DNA from: Carposina sasakii
Taxonomy: Eukaryota > Arthropoda > Insecta > Lepidoptera > Carposinidae
Reading direction: 5' to 3'
DNA length: 64,000 nucleotides
NCBI GenBank assembly: GCA_014607495.2
Contig: CP053160.1
Span: forward strand, 11,718,001 to 11,782,000
Positions 1 to 12,948 of this stretch are shown here, one piece after another (position 1 is the stretch's first letter; each line of letters begins with the position of its first letter). The notes under the pieces are model-generated. The model saw only the letters and a program-made list of their open reading frames with translations, did not search any database and was not told where the DNA came from. Position numbers and translations under genes: made by a program.

Positions 1-594
1 CAGTGTAGCTCCAGTCTGAATGAACCTGATCTAACGTTTTTGCCTTTACCATATTTCTGTAGACTCTTTTCCCCAGGAAATTTCATAAAGGAGATCCCCC
101 AGCAAAACTTAGCGTAGCGAGGACAGATGTATTCAATAGAAACCTGAAAAAATGTAAGCAAACAGTCAAACCATGTTTATATTGAAACTGCTGTATGATA
201 TCGAAAAAAATACTAGCAGGCAAGGGTATTGCCTAAATTTTGACAAGAAATAGACCATATACGATACGAGCGATTCCAGCCTCGAGATGACGATATTGAT
301 TCGTCTCTTCGTCGCATCGCGCGCCGTTACTCGATTAGCATAATAGCCTTGGCAGCGACACGTGAGTTCTCGCGCCCGATATTTCACATGTTAAAATTAA
401 TCCCGACTCCATTTTGCGATTTTATTAAACTGTAAACTGACAGGTTTGAATATGAAATACTGAAATTGGAAATTGAGCGGTTTAAATTGTATTTTTTTGT
501 GGAATCGCACGCGAATCTCTTTTTGAAATGTGCATTTCAATTAAAGATAAATAGGGACTTTGTTTATCGAAGTAACACCTTATTCTTTTGATAT

Positions 595-686
595 ACATAC
601 ATACATACATATTATTATGATCACGCCTTTATCCCTTACGGGGTAGGCAGAGCACCAAGGGCCGATAGAACCCCATGGTATTAATA
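595..686 (-). mobile_element. Family B SINE-like repeat, truncated copy B1
   Basis: Minus-strand 3' end: CCTTGGTGCTCTGCCTACCC, TAAAGGCGTGATCATAATAA and an ATGT tail. A 16-bp imperfect TSD (15/16) CTTATTCTTTTGATAT lies at 579-594 and 687-702. Confidence 0.82.
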
Positions 687-998
687 CTTATTCTTTTCAT
701 ATTATTAGATTACTTTTAACTTTTATTGGTAGCTGTCTATAGATATAAATACATATAAAAGAAGGTGATAAAAATACAGGGAATAGGTGTTATCTTTATT
801 ATACCTACCTATATAATGTAACTTATATTTGACTTCGTAGTTGATGGGAAGCATTTAAGGCAACGGTTCGTCGTAAAAAAATATGTGGGCACCCTATAAG
901 TAGATAGTTTTATGTGCTCAATTTTGTGGGATGAATATAAGTGAACATCTATAGGAATATGTTATAAGGGTTTTACTTAATTCTTTGACTATATATAA

Positions 999-1304
999 CT
1001 AGTGGCCGCCCGCGACTCCGTCCGCGTGGACTACAGAAAAAACAAAATGTCGAAATATTCCGGGATAAAAACATTTTCCCGGGATAAAAATATATTCCTA
1101 AAAACTGCATCGAAATCGGTTCAGCCGTTTCTGAGATTAGCGTGCACAAACGCACAGACAAACAGACAATAATTCCAAAAATCATTCCTTTGGGTACTAT
1201 TGCGTTGATAAAGTTCTCCTATAACATTTTTTCTCATATACTTCTCTCTCATGTACTTTCATGTACAGTCAGCGATCCGTTACATTTTTATTATATGTAT
1301 AGAT
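999..1304 (+). mobile_element. Family C (GCGACTTCGTCCGCGTGG) repeat, copy C1
   Basis: Starts ACTAGTGGCCGCCCGCGACT, contains TCGAAATCGGTTCAGCCGTT and CAACGCAATAGTACCCAAAG (inverse), ends near GCGATCCGTTACATTTTTAT. A common lepidopteran interspersed repeat; class uncertain. Confidence 0.75.
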
Positions 1305-1726
1305 GAATTATTAATATAGGTACTTAAATTCACGGTAATATCAAGGTATCTTTAGAAAATATTTGTGCCGATTTTATCCCAGTGTGCGATGATACTTAGA
1401 TCCCTACTTTTATTGTATAACCTACCTACCATGTTTTACCCAGAATCTTTTGCCTAATACTTACATAGCAAACGAATTCGGAGCCAAAATATATTTAAAA
1501 TGTATGTACGTGTCAGTTCCATTTTCTGACTACAACCAGGAAGTTCAGACATCAATATCCTAAGCTACACGCAACTAATAAGACACTTTGTGCGCTTTTG
1601 ACATTTTGCTCCTTTGATAATTGCCATCGTTTTTCATTTTGCGCTTTTGACCTTATGCGCCTAAACGGTCGCAATGGTTTATGGCTATGTATGAATATAA
1701 TATTAATCAAATACAACCATGAAAAA

Positions 1727-1839
1727 TTATTAATAAAGAAATTGGAAAAAATTCTTCACCCGAGTGGGGATCGAACCCACGACCACCACAAACCGTGCCA
1801 GCCGCTCCAACCACTAAGCCACCGGGTCAATTATGAAAA
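1727..1839 (-). mobile_element. tRNA-headed SINE, copy E1
   Basis: Reverse-strand copy of E2/E3. The tRNA-like head spans 1757-1828 and the body reaches 1727. A perfect 12-bp direct repeat AACCATGAAAAA flanks it (1715-1726 and 1840-1851), which fixes the element at about 113 bp and shows insertion by retrotransposition. Confidence 0.85.
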
Positions 1840-2235
1840 AACCATGAAAAAGTTAAGAGTCTCGTCAGTAATTAATTATCCAGTATAAAGTGATATCTCG
1901 CTTCTATGATGTAATAATCCTGATTAAGGAAGGGGTCATTATGTCTTACTATTACATACGCCTCGTATAGGTAACATGCCACCATGCTGCTCCGTTGTAA
2001 ATGAGGCTTAACTAGCTTATTATTTTATTACGTACATGTAAAACGATGGTATATTTCAACAGTTTGACGTCTATACGTAATTTTGTTTACACGACCGCCT
2101 CATGTTTGCAGTTTCTTCCACACTAAACGCTTGGCCTTGGACAAGCATTAGCTTTTATATCCTCCCCCATACAAGTGGTATTGATCATGCTTTTTTTGGC
2201 TTATGTCGCTTCGTGAATATTTTTGGAAGTTTCTT

Positions 2236-2341
2236 ATTGCTAAGCGTCTCACGCGATGAGCTTTCACTTGTCAGTGATCTTTTACATCTGGACCCGCTAT
2301 GCTTAATGTGACTGTTAAATCTCCTTCGTGATCCTGAAGAT
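2236..2341 (-). repeat. Family D repeat, minus-strand copy
   Basis: TCACTTGTCAGTGATCTTTT, ACATCTGGACCCGCTATGCT, TAATGTGACTGTTAAAT and GTGATCCTGAAG. Confidence 0.6.
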
Positions 2342-2562
2342 AGAGCTACTCTATTTTTAACTTTTACGTGCTTACCTTATTTTGTGAACACAGCTGTGTG
2401 CTTTGTGTTTCATACAGTTTCAGAAAATGTATCCATCTAATTAGCCAGACTAACGACCAGGTTATTCAAATAGGTAGTTCTATATACCTATATTTGGGAA
2501 GCCGAAATGTATGTAACTTTAAGTTTACTGAGCCAATAGATACCTACCATACTCTCTTACAT

Positions 2563-2822
2563 CTTCTTCTTCAGCCTATTGCAGTCCACTGCTGGATGTA
2601 GGCCTCCCCCAGGGCACGCCACAAGGCGACTGCCACAGCGGGGTTTTTCCCATAGTCACCACGCTGGGCAGGTGGGTTGGTGACCGCAGTGTGATTTTCG
2701 GACTATGTTGTCAGAACGGGAGGCGCTGCTGCCCACTTCCCGGTAACCCCTAATCGCCTCGTGCGATACCCACGGGCAGGCAGGGGTGGTACAAACTCTA
2801 CTCTGCCGGCACCACGCGGCAC
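2563..2822 (-). mobile_element. Family A retroposon, full-length-like copy A1
   Basis: 260 bp on the minus strand, 5' end at GTGCCGCGTGGTGCCGGCAG and 3' end at GCAGTGGACTGCAATAGGCT followed by an AAG microsatellite tail. A perfect 12-bp TSD ACTCTCTTACAT flanks it (2551-2562 and 2823-2834). This fixes both ends and indicates retrotransposition. No coding capacity. Confidence 0.88.
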
Positions 2823-2835
2823 ACTCTCTTACATG

Positions 2836-4445
2836 AAATAGCAATAATCTTAATTATGTCATAAATATGCATGCATATTGCTACATCCTTTTACAAGAGA
2901 TCAAAATAAATTAACAAAATAAAGAACAAAAACCATAAAAAAGATGTTTTACACAAGAACACGGGCATCAAAATCGATTTCCTTCCATATTATATGGTCA
3001 GCCATAACTCCCATCATATCAGGGGCCCAACTTTATAACACAGTAAAAGTTTAACGCCTATTAAAGTGAAACTGTTTAGGTTTACTGCAGATTAAGTTCT
3101 GAAGTCCGCTGGTAACTGTATGCGGTAAAACTGCTAAATACACTTCGCTGTAACTAAGTTTGAACTCGATCAATTTGCAACGAAATATGCGGCGAGTTGC
3201 AATTCCGCTTGGCTAGTTACCACGCTTTATTCGTGAGCTTATTGAAGTACCTGGTGTTCATGCATCGGCTAGGAAGCGCAAATTTCTGTGATCTCTAGAA
3301 AATTGATCAATGGTTAATTTCAATACTATAGATCAATAAGAATCTCGCATTTTTCTATTGTAAAATTTGTATAAAAACAAATTAAGATAGATGTGAGATA
3401 TGCAAAAATCTCTCAACATTGGTTTTTAGTAAATAGTTTTCTATCTAACTGTTTATCGCATGTTACTTTTGAGGGGTGGGCCTAGATTCCAAACAGTGGT
3501 CTCCCAAAGGATGTCTAAATTAAAATAACATATTGTCACAATAATAGCAAAACTCAAACCAAAGTAATTCAACCTATAATACCAATCCTTCACAAAAGTA
3601 TAGTGCTTGCCCAAAAACTCTAGCATCCTTCATAACGTCGGACGAGGATCAAGGGGCTTACCTAAGTATTTTTAGTTTGACCCCTTTTATCGAGAATAGT
3701 TGGGATTGTTGCCACTGTTGCCCGGCAAACCGGGGAGGATCAAAGAGTGACCCCCCAAATTCATTACGGGCACAAAGAAAGAGGTAGACCGTTAGATACG
3801 TTGTTGTATCGTATAGATGCGATCTCGAAATTGGATTGCACTTAAATATTTCCCGGTACTAAAGTAGGTACGTAATATAAATAATGGGATTGAATTGTTT
3901 TTATCTGAATATTTTGTGAAAGTAATGCTCACAGGGTTTATTAAGATTCCGGTAAATGAACTAAGAGCTATTAAAATTGTTCCGTTAGAATTAAGGTATA
4001 TTTAACGCCGATATGCTCTAACAGTTATTTTATTATTCCTATACTGATCTAATCAATTAATTCCGACACACAGACAGCAAGTCTTAGATATAAAGATAAA
4101 ACTAACGACTTTATACGCGTGAAATTTAGCGAAAGAGTCATGGTTATATACTTATAAGCTATTCTATTTACTTTAATTCTATTTTATATATAATGATTCA
4201 CTCGTAACTTTTTTCTTTTGTAAGATCCTTCCCCTTAACTATAAAATAACATAACAATAAAAAAATCATGAAACTGTCATATCCGTTCATTCCGTTCAGG
4301 AAATGGAGATTCATTTCAATGTATTTCAATATAGGTTTAAATCTTAATAATTAACACAACCGACGCTAAAAAATTCGTGAAATTGTTCCACCCGTTCATA
4401 CGTATCGTAACGCCAAAGGAAATAGAGATTCATTTTTATAAGTAC
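2836..4445. other. No gene seen
   Basis: AT-rich, only the diverged repeat at 3317-3417. No ORF with coding character. Confidence 0.6.
3317..3417. repeat. Two-copy repeat, copy 1
   Basis: TCAATACTATAGATCAATAA then GAATCTCGCA, AAATTTGTATAAAAACAA and GAGATATGCAAAAATCTCTC match 47814-47932 block by block. Confidence 0.55.
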
Positions 4446-4774
4446 ACTAGTGGACGCCCGCGACTTCGTCCGCGTGGACTACAGAAAAAACAAAATGTCG
4501 AAATTATCCGGGATAAAAACATTTTCCCGGAATAAAAAGTAGCCTATATGTTAAGTGGGGCCTGTCACAATATATTCCTGAAAACTGCATCGAAATCGGT
4601 TCAGCCGTTTCAGAGATTAGCGTGCACAAACGCACAGACAAACTGACAAACAGATAAAAATTGCAAAAATCATCGTTTTGGGTTCTATTGCGTTGATAAA
4701 GGTCTCCTATAACATTTTTTCTCATATATCTTCCATGTACAGACAGCGATCCGTTACATTTTTTTAAATGTATA
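4446..4774 (+). mobile_element. Family C repeat, copy C2
   Basis: Same order of blocks as C1, with the extra segment AAAAAGTAGCCTATATGTTA that C1 lacks. Ends at GATCCGTTACATTTTTTTAA. Confidence 0.78.
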
Positions 4775-5106
4775 GAAGATATAGATAGGTAACATACACA
4801 TATTTAATACATAGGTTCCATAATCTTTTTACCTACCTTTACTTACATGTTTCTGCAGCGTAAAAGGTAAATACCCTTATAGTAAAATATGTAGAATATT
4901 GTATGCTGTAATTTGCGGTAAATCCCAGCATTTATCACTAAAAGCCACGGTGACCCGAGCGCTTAATGCCGGCCTCCTGCTAAGCTATGGCGACCGACCT
5001 TTCAGTTAGAAAATAATAAAGTTACGAGTATATTATGGATTTGTTGAATATAACGAATCCTAAATAATCGTTTGGGACAAATTAATTGTTGTTCATTTAT
5101 CCAATA

Positions 5107-5215
5107 ATGAGGTAGCCAGGACTGCAGCATCGCAAATGAGATCCTAGTCATGGTTAGAGTAAAAAATTAGGAACAAGTTGCTAGCTCATCGTCTAAGAGA
5201 ATGCCCCTAAATTCC
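5107..5215 (+). repeat. Family D repeat copy
   Basis: GAGGTAGCCAGGACTGCAGC, AAATGAGATCCTAG, CAAGTTGCTAGCTCATCGTC, TAAGAGAATGCCCC. Confidence 0.6.
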
Positions 5216-8200
5216 TTAGTCGACTGTTACTGCAGTTGATATTTCTAGTAAAACTTCGCATCAGCACAGGTAAAGCAATTTTCTCTATATTAAATATACC
5301 TATTTAAAGAACAGAAAATCAAGCGCGTCCTAGTATCAACACTCACTGAGTTCTTACAGAAATTCGCTGAGAACGAAATAGAATAAGTTACATCTCAAAA
5401 AGATAAATAAAACAACATTCTCGCAGTCTTCTGCTTAGTAATTTGATATAGCGTTTGAGAAATAAATAATATCGTTCTAACTAAAAGTTCCACCGTATAT
5501 TTTCCACTGGAAACTGAAAAGTATCGGGGAAAATAAAAGAACAACGTTGCAACCTAGACGTCTGAGTCAGGCTCCTAGTAGAACTCTACGCACGTACCGT
5601 CTTCGTAACTAGGCACGAGTCTTCCGCAACTAGACAAGACTGAGGTACACCAACTAATTTTAAACAAAGTTCTCGAATTTGCGCGGCAAAATCAGAAAGC
5701 TGTTGTCTCCCTTTGGTAGGAGATGTTGTGATCAAAGAGGAGCTGCGATCGCTAATCTATATCTATGGGTATATAAACGTGGCTATGGAATCTTTTTTAT
5801 GATCCTGCAATTCTGGCTGTCCCATTTTGGGGATAAATGCGTGTGTGTCTATCTATACAACATATAAAATAGAATAAATTTATAACAGCTTTCATATAAA
5901 ACGCTTTGTCTCAGCCCACGGATAATACATAGTATATAGGTATATAGCGTAAAGAACGATCTGATTTTCAGTCAACCAAAGCAGAAGAGACCTTTGATTA
6001 GATTTTTCATTTTGCACAATACGATGTAACTGGACCTTGGTGACCATAGTGGAATAGACCGTTGCGATGTATCGTATGGAAGGGGTAATATGAAATCACT
6101 GGCTTATCTTTGCCTCCTAAAATAATCTATCTCCCTTCACCCGCGCAACAGCTGGAGTGCCGTTCGCCAAATAGTTGCTTTAAATGATGATGCTAGTTAC
6201 TATGACGAATGTGACTACATTACGTGTATTGTATACAAATAATGTTAGTTCCAGTTATAGTTAGTTATTCTATGCAACGGACTCCACATTATTTCGATGT
6301 TTTTGAGCCACCTCTTCGTGACCCTTCCTTCAGGCTAGGATACTCCGAACACCCGCGAAAACTTTGATACATGACCCGGCCATAAAACGCAGCGTTTGCT
6401 ACCCGCACGAATCGTACACGTCCTGCCAAGTGAAAGTATATACCGAAAATAAACAAACGAAAATTGGAATTGTAAATGTCTCGCCATCGCATATTGGGTA
6501 CGGCGTTTTGAAAATAATGGGCACAAAAATTTCATTATTGTCTCAGCATTTCGCTATTAGATTAGACGGGGGGTCGGTGTTTAGTGAATTATATGAGAAA
6601 ATGGTACTGATGCATTAAATTTTTGCGAGATTCTTTAAGATTAGCCAAGTTATAAAGCTTTCAAATATTGTTATTTAACACTCTTTTGTGTATTAATTTA
6701 TTGTTTCGTTCAAACTTTTTTAGGAAATGGCCTTTTTCAGTATCTAATTATTTTGTTTGTTTGGTATTCTTCTTCTAACGATTAATTATTATTTTTTAAT
6801 GGTTTATTTAGATCTTACATGAGGAAAATCGTTTTTATGTACCTACAAATCTGAAAATAACTTCTTGATATTTCTAGTACCAACCTTTATTCTGTTGCAT
6901 GTTATTTTATCGTTATTTATTAATATATTTTAAATCACATTAAATAATAAAACTCGATTTCTACATCCCATGTATCGTTTTCGGAAAATAGACACCAATA
7001 TAGTGCAGGCTTGTCGCACAGGGTGGCCATTTTCTCCTTCCCCGAAAACACCACAACATACTCCGAAAAGCTCTACGTCGACCTCTATATTAGCTATGTA
7101 CCTATAGCTTTAGGGTTTCGCAATTTGTTACGGAACTAATAGTCTGTACCTATGACGTTTAAGGTATCTGGGATATAAGATAGTTTAGGTAATACTCGTA
7201 ACTTTTTACATTAAAGATTAGATTAGGCACATACGAGTACTTTAACGAATGCGCTTAAAGAAGGTTTTGGCGAAAACGTCATGATGAAAACACTTCGATG
7301 CGAAATAATACTATTTTAGCTGCTATTTTTACCTAATAACACCTTGGCTTACAAGCTCTAGTAGGAAAAAGCAGTTTCTCAAGAAATATATAAGTAGGTT
7401 TTACTTATCAGTAGCACCTGCACCAAGACCTTAATCTTTGGATTAATTTTAAGTGACGTTACTTTCGGTTGATGTTAAATCATCGTACTAGCGGCCGCCC
7501 ACAACTACCTCGGCATAAAACACGACTACGTCGACATAAAATGTACAGTTCCCTTCTTTTACATTCCAGGATAATTTCAAGAAATCCTTTCTTATCGGAT
7601 GCCTACGTCACATAAAAAACATACCTAACAAGTTTCAGGTTGCTATGCGTTGATCGTCAGTTAGTCATTAAAGACAAAAGCATTTTAAAATATGAATAAT
7701 GTTTCCTTTATATTGATACCTAATATTGAAACCGTGTAGGGTGTAGGGCCCGGTGGTGGGCGTATCCTTGATGGAAATTTGAAATTCCGAATAGTAACGC
7801 CTGATGCAATTAAATATATTGAAACCGGCTAAGTGCGTGTGATACTTTGTTAGCTTATGTAAATGATTTCAATCGATCATGCCAGATTGAAACTTTATAA
7901 TGATTCATTGAACAAGCCACTAATATAAATCTAGCAAATGCGGATTATGTCACAACTATAAGAACTCCTCAAAATTTTTGTCATTAGGTTTAAACCATTG
8001 TCCATTTACATAAGCAGCTATCTCTGTAACTATAAAATTGTTTGGGTGTATCGATGCTATCTAATCAGAAAGAAGAGTATACTAGAACCAACCCACACTT
8101 TACCAGATTGTGTCGCACTTGACTGAATTTTTTCTTTTTTCCGGCGCCAGGAGATCGGTAACATTCGCTATACGGTCGAATTGTTTGCCAATGAACTTAG

Positions 8201-10157
8201 GCGGGTTGCAAGTTTTGTACTATTTTTATGCTCGGACGTGTACATACTACATACCTACCGAACGCGGTTTCATTGGCCTTTATAGTGTCGTATGAGTAAA
8301 AGTTTTAAACTGATGTGAGTTATTATTTTACGGTTTATTATCCTTCGCGTTGTTTACGAAGGTTAGAGAGCCGTAAATTTTGTACGCGCTTTTGGGACAA
8401 CTATTTTACGATATTGTTTTTTTTTTTTCAAGTGAAAACTATTTTTGAACCGTAATTTAACTATAATTTTAATTCCCAAGGTTAAGTCTGCAGTCCAATT
8501 GGATAGATTCACATATAGATTGATTCAACAATGGACATAAAAGCTTTGAGTATAATGCTTTTGGATCAACACAGGACGTATGAATTTGACTTATTTTACC
8601 CATCCATTATTACGTTTGTGATCACGAAAAAATATAAATGTTTTTGTGGATCTGATTATTTTTCTCCAAAGTAATTCTAAAAGCAAGTACATATACTAAA
8701 ATTGTACAGAAGCTTACAGATTAACGGTTGTGTACCTGCGCTTCCGCACAATATACTAAAATAAATATTTTGCTAATGATTCTCGTGAATGCAAGATAAG
8801 TAAGCAATTATCAGGTCGTATTTCTAGTGAATTGTATGAGTACTTTCGTGGTAATCAGGGTGGTTACGAGGAATTTCGATTTCAGATGTAAGGTGTTTGC
8901 GTAATAGAAATACTCGTACCGAAGCGACTACCAGCTGGTAATTAGCAAGGTTATAGTAGCTGGAAGTGGCTGATAAAAGTTAATTGGTTTTATTGCTCAG
9001 GGATATTAAATTGTTAGATTGCACTTCTTGTTTTCAGTTTATCTTTTTATAAGGCTTTACGAAGTTGTCTGAAGTTTATTAAATAAGATCGTTTGTTCGA
9101 TTTCAAAAAAGATATCTTGTAAACTACTGTAAAGTCTACCTTCACGTAGGTACCTTGTGCTCTAAGTTATGCATCATTATTCCGATCCTAAACTGGAGTA
9201 AAATGTGTAATAAAATAGCTCAAGAAAAATCTGCAAAGAATAAACCCATGTTGGTTATATATAGTTTTCTAACATCTTTAGAAATTATGACAACATTACT
9301 ATTAAAAATAAACTACTTTGAAGCAGAGCATCATTTCCAGTTCACAACATCAATGTATAATCAAAGTTCAATAAGACCTTTCATAGTTAATCGGTTTGAT
9401 GCTATTTTCGTCTCCTGGCTTTACTGCGACCCTTAATTAGGCTGCAGGAGGCGGATACTGCGCAATCAATTGGCTTATCTCTCCGGAATTTGACGTGGGT
9501 GGGATTCGGCGGCCATTTTGACGATTTACCGTGAATTTACAACGTGGATTATGGAGTTGTCAAATCTTTTATTTTTATAACTATAAACTTAACCTGGTTT
9601 TGATTTCATAAGCAAACGTGTGAAGCACATATAGGGAGTACCTCTCACCTATGTGAATTTATTTATAGATATATTACATAACATTAATTCTTTATGTGTG
9701 CACCTACATAAAATTAATATGTACATATTTTGTTCACATAATGATATTACATTTATTTGAATTACATTTTAGCTAATGCATTTTCCAGTAGAAACTTTGT
9801 AACTATCTAACGTCAATTAAAGGCGAGCGCTAATGGAAAACTGGTTTATTAGTCCAACGTTGGGATACACCACATTTTCTCCCCTTATTATACACATAAT
9901 CCTCAAGTGAACTGTATCAAGTACCGTACTATTTATCACCTAATGTGTACAATACGTATACACTTATACTATGAACTATGACTACGTTAACTCATCGCAA
10001 AATAAGAGGTCCGTTTACCGCAGCGCTAGCATCTTTTCAATCTGCACACTGTTCCATACATTTTTATTTAGTTCGTGAATAACCCGCCGGACTTCTTATA
10101 CCGTGATTGGTTTAATCTTTAATCTATAAATAACAACATATGTAGGTATGTAACAAC
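5216..10157. other. No gene seen
   Basis: AT-rich non-coding DNA with a family D scrap near 5783-5845 and a family C scrap at 7487-7515. Open frames of 61-93 codons here lack codon bias, motifs or splice continuity. Confidence 0.55.
7487..7515 (+). mobile_element. Family C fragment C5
   Basis: TACTAGCGGCCGCCCACAAC then TACCTCGG resembles the 5' end of C1/C4 only. Confidence 0.45.
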
Positions 10158-10186
10158 TACATAATTTATAAACAGCTAATAATACA

Positions 10187-10444
10187 TACATATAATCACG
10201 CCTTTATCCCTTACGGGGTAGGCAGAGCACCAAGGGCCAAAAGAACCACATGGTGCCACTTCTGACCAATTTTGAGAGTATAGTTGAGATGTACAAATTC
10301 GGTTAGTAGTGACAGGTGGTCAGCCCATCGCTTACAAAACACCAAGACCCTCTTGTCCCTCTACTGACTTGTACAGTATGCCCGGGAAGAGAAGCAGCTG
10401 TAGTATTATACGTTTTTTTGTCACTTCCAGAGCAGCATAGAAGA
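10187..10444 (-). mobile_element. Family B SINE-like repeat, full-length copy B2
   Basis: About 258 bp on the minus strand: starts TTCTATGCTGCTCTGG, has GCTTCTCTTCCCGGGCATAC, GGTCAGAAGTGGCACCATGT and CCTACCCCGTAAGGGATAAA, ends GGCGTGATTATATGTATG. An unusually long 29-bp direct repeat flanks it (10158-10186 and 10445-10473). Confidence 0.85.
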
Positions 10445-10671
10445 ATTACATAATTTATAAACAGCTAATAATACAACTAATTATTATTAGATATTTATTT
10501 ATCAGGATAGATTTAATGACGAAGACAATTAGTTAATAAAATGTACAATTATACAAGGTTTTTATCAATACACCATACAATATAAGAATGTAGGGCCTTC
10601 CTCGAAGATGTAGTATTTTTGTCATGAATAGGTTAGCGTAGCTATAAATATTGCATGGCATGTACTTTATA

Positions 10672-10923
10672 CAGGGTGTAACAAAAAGGGTATGTTAAGC
10701 GAAAAGCTATGTAAATAGCCCACTATAGAGAACCTATCCACAAAATTTGAGATCCGAAATCACATATTTATTTTTCCCGATAGTATGGAGAATTTTTAAA
10801 TATCTCAGGAATTTTTATACAATCTTGAAAAATAAAAATGTGTTTCAAATTTTGGAAATAGCTTCTCTATAGTGGGCTATTTATACAGCTTTTCGCTTAA
10901 CATACCCTTTCTGTTACACCCTG
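10672..10923. mobile_element. Foldback MITE with CAGGGTGTAAC ends
   Basis: 252 bp between TATA/TA flanks. The left arm CAGGGTGTAACAAAAAGGG continues into TATGTTAAGCGAAAAGCT and GCCCACTATAGAGAA; the right arm is its inverse over about 60 bases. No ORF. TA or TATA target duplication suggests a mariner-like superfamily; inference only. Confidence 0.8.
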
Positions 10924-12726
10924 TATAACCATTAAAAGTGGATTTTCTATGTTGAAACCACTCAAATTTCAACGGAATTACGAAACGTTTCTTAGTGGCT
11001 AGTAAATTTATTTAATTTGTCACTGTCTGTAGTTAGCGGTTTTCGTAGTTTCCACCGTTTCGCATTTTCGGAAAAACCTTCCTTATTGTGGCTGTGACTA
11101 ATTTTAGACCCATTACCGTTCGAGATTGTTCATTTCGTAATTTTCTTCGTACTCTTTGGATTATTTTCCTCCTTTTTTTTTCTCAATGTAGTTAAGTAGT
11201 TTCTTAGAATTTGCCTAATTGCACATGTTACCCTATTTGTTAAGAATTTCTCTTTACTTGCTTGGCTTGCTGGAAGAGATCTATGGTAGAGATAAGCTTG
11301 CCATTGTACATGCATCTCCTCTTTTATGTTGTTTGCCATATTTCTTTTTATGTATGTGCAATAAAGAATAAAAATAAGATTTTCGTATAAATAAAAGCTT
11401 TACTAAACTTACTAAAAGCTGTTAAAAAACAAACAGACGGATATATCTCACGAAATAAGTCACCAAGAAAACACAATAATACTTTAACGTACCCTAAAAT
11501 AGGTTAACTTAGTATGCTAATAAAGTTTATACAAATAAGCCAGTAAATGGCTCCACGCCCGCGAGTATCACCGTCAAAACACCTGTAATCCATTAAATAA
11601 ATGGCGTAGAAAAATTGTAGCAGACTTCTCCAATCAGCCAAGAGCTCGAAGTAAAGACGTAAACTTCCCGGTACAGTGTCTTGGTACGTGGGTCGCATTG
11701 TAACCATCGGCACTGCCACCCGACAGGAGGAAAAGCTCGCACCATTAAACATGAAAGAGGCGATCGGGCAGAAGAGATTAAGCTCCATCGGTGTGTTTGT
11801 GCGAACGCTCCTCTAAACCCTGCCATTGAAAACGACGACGGATAGTGTGAGAAAAATCCGCTTCTTATTCTCGGTGCACTGGCTAGATTAACTTTTCGAG
11901 GTGACGGTGCGATACGGATAGTGAAATATCTAGAGAGTTTTAAATTAAAAGGTTAAACGGGGGACTGTTTTTGCGATCTTAAGGGGGATTAAATGGGATC
12001 TAATAGATTGTTTGATTAACGTGAAGCTGAGATTTTTATTCATCCCTCGTTGCTTTGTTTTAACTTGCGCATACAAAATAGAGATACGTCGTTGCGAAGA
12101 TAAAAGAGGTTCTATTCGTTACAAAAATTACTTTGTTTTTGTTTAACAATGAGATTACTTTATTTGTTTATTTTTTCAGTTTCGTACGTCAATTGAAGTC
12201 CTATATTGTAAATGTTCATTTGAGTAATTTTGCAAGTGAAATAAGGGTATGCCTTGTAATCTTCGATGTTAACTTAGTTCCTTCGATTTTTAATATGATC
12301 CAGTTTATTTTTGAAATCCCAAATTAAGTAGGTATATATACATATAGAGGTATTATTTATTAAAGAAAAAAAAATCTTCAGAGATCATCATATTTATAAT
12401 AAAGTACACACCATCAGGTACAGAAAATCGAATGCGTGGAAAAGATTAACTTACGTTCTTTGTAAAATGTAGCTTTGGAGTTCGTCCCATGAATAAAATA
12501 TGAACGTATGTACGGCAAATGCCAAAACGTATTCTATCCGGAATAGAAATAATATACTTAAAGCTTACAAGTCTACTAAGGTTTCTCTTCAAATCACCGT
12601 TCAAAAAGGAAGATTTTCGCAAACAAGATTTATTTATTCGTTCTGTAAACTCGTCGGTTCTAACGGTTCTTCTATTTTCAAACGATGAATATGTGCGACT
12701 ATCTTAAAGGGGCAAAATATTAATTA
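10924..12726. other. No gene seen; one GC-richer island
   Basis: Apart from the retroelement tail at 11237-11370, 11540-11900 is richer in GC than its surroundings and open in two overlapping minus frames (94 and 77 codons) without recognisable motifs. It may be a conserved regulatory element or old repeat. Confidence 0.45.
11237..11370 (+). repeat. Retroelement-like 3' tail, copy 1
   Basis: TGGTAGAGATAAGCTTGCCA then TTGTACA, later TTTATGTATGTGCAATAAAG. The 18575-18665 stretch has the same blocks. Probably the 3' end of an unidentified retrotransposon. Confidence 0.45.
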
Positions 12727-12948
12727 CTAGCAGCCGCCCACGACTTCGTCCGCGTGAGGGGCGTTGTACCCGTGCGAAGCCGGGCAGGTTGTTGTATAGA
12801 CTGTAGCCTTCCTTGGTAAATGGGCTATCTAACACTGAAAGAATTTTTCAAATCAGACCAGTAGTTCCTGAAATTAGCGCGTTCAAACAAACAAACAAAC
12901 AAACTCTTCAGCTTTATAATATTAATATATATATATATTAGTATAGAT
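12727..12948 (+). mobile_element. Family C repeat, divergent copy C4
   Basis: Starts ACTAGCAGCCGCCCACGACT then TCGTCCGCGTG, and diverges to TGCGAAGCCGGGCAGGTTG, AAATCAGACCAGTAGTTCC and a CAAA microsatellite, then CTTTATAATATTAATATA. A different subfamily from C1-C3. Confidence 0.7.

Noticed and set aside
2656..2844. 62-codon minus frame rich in Arg, Cys and Pro
   Set aside because: Lies within family A copy A1; not a gene.
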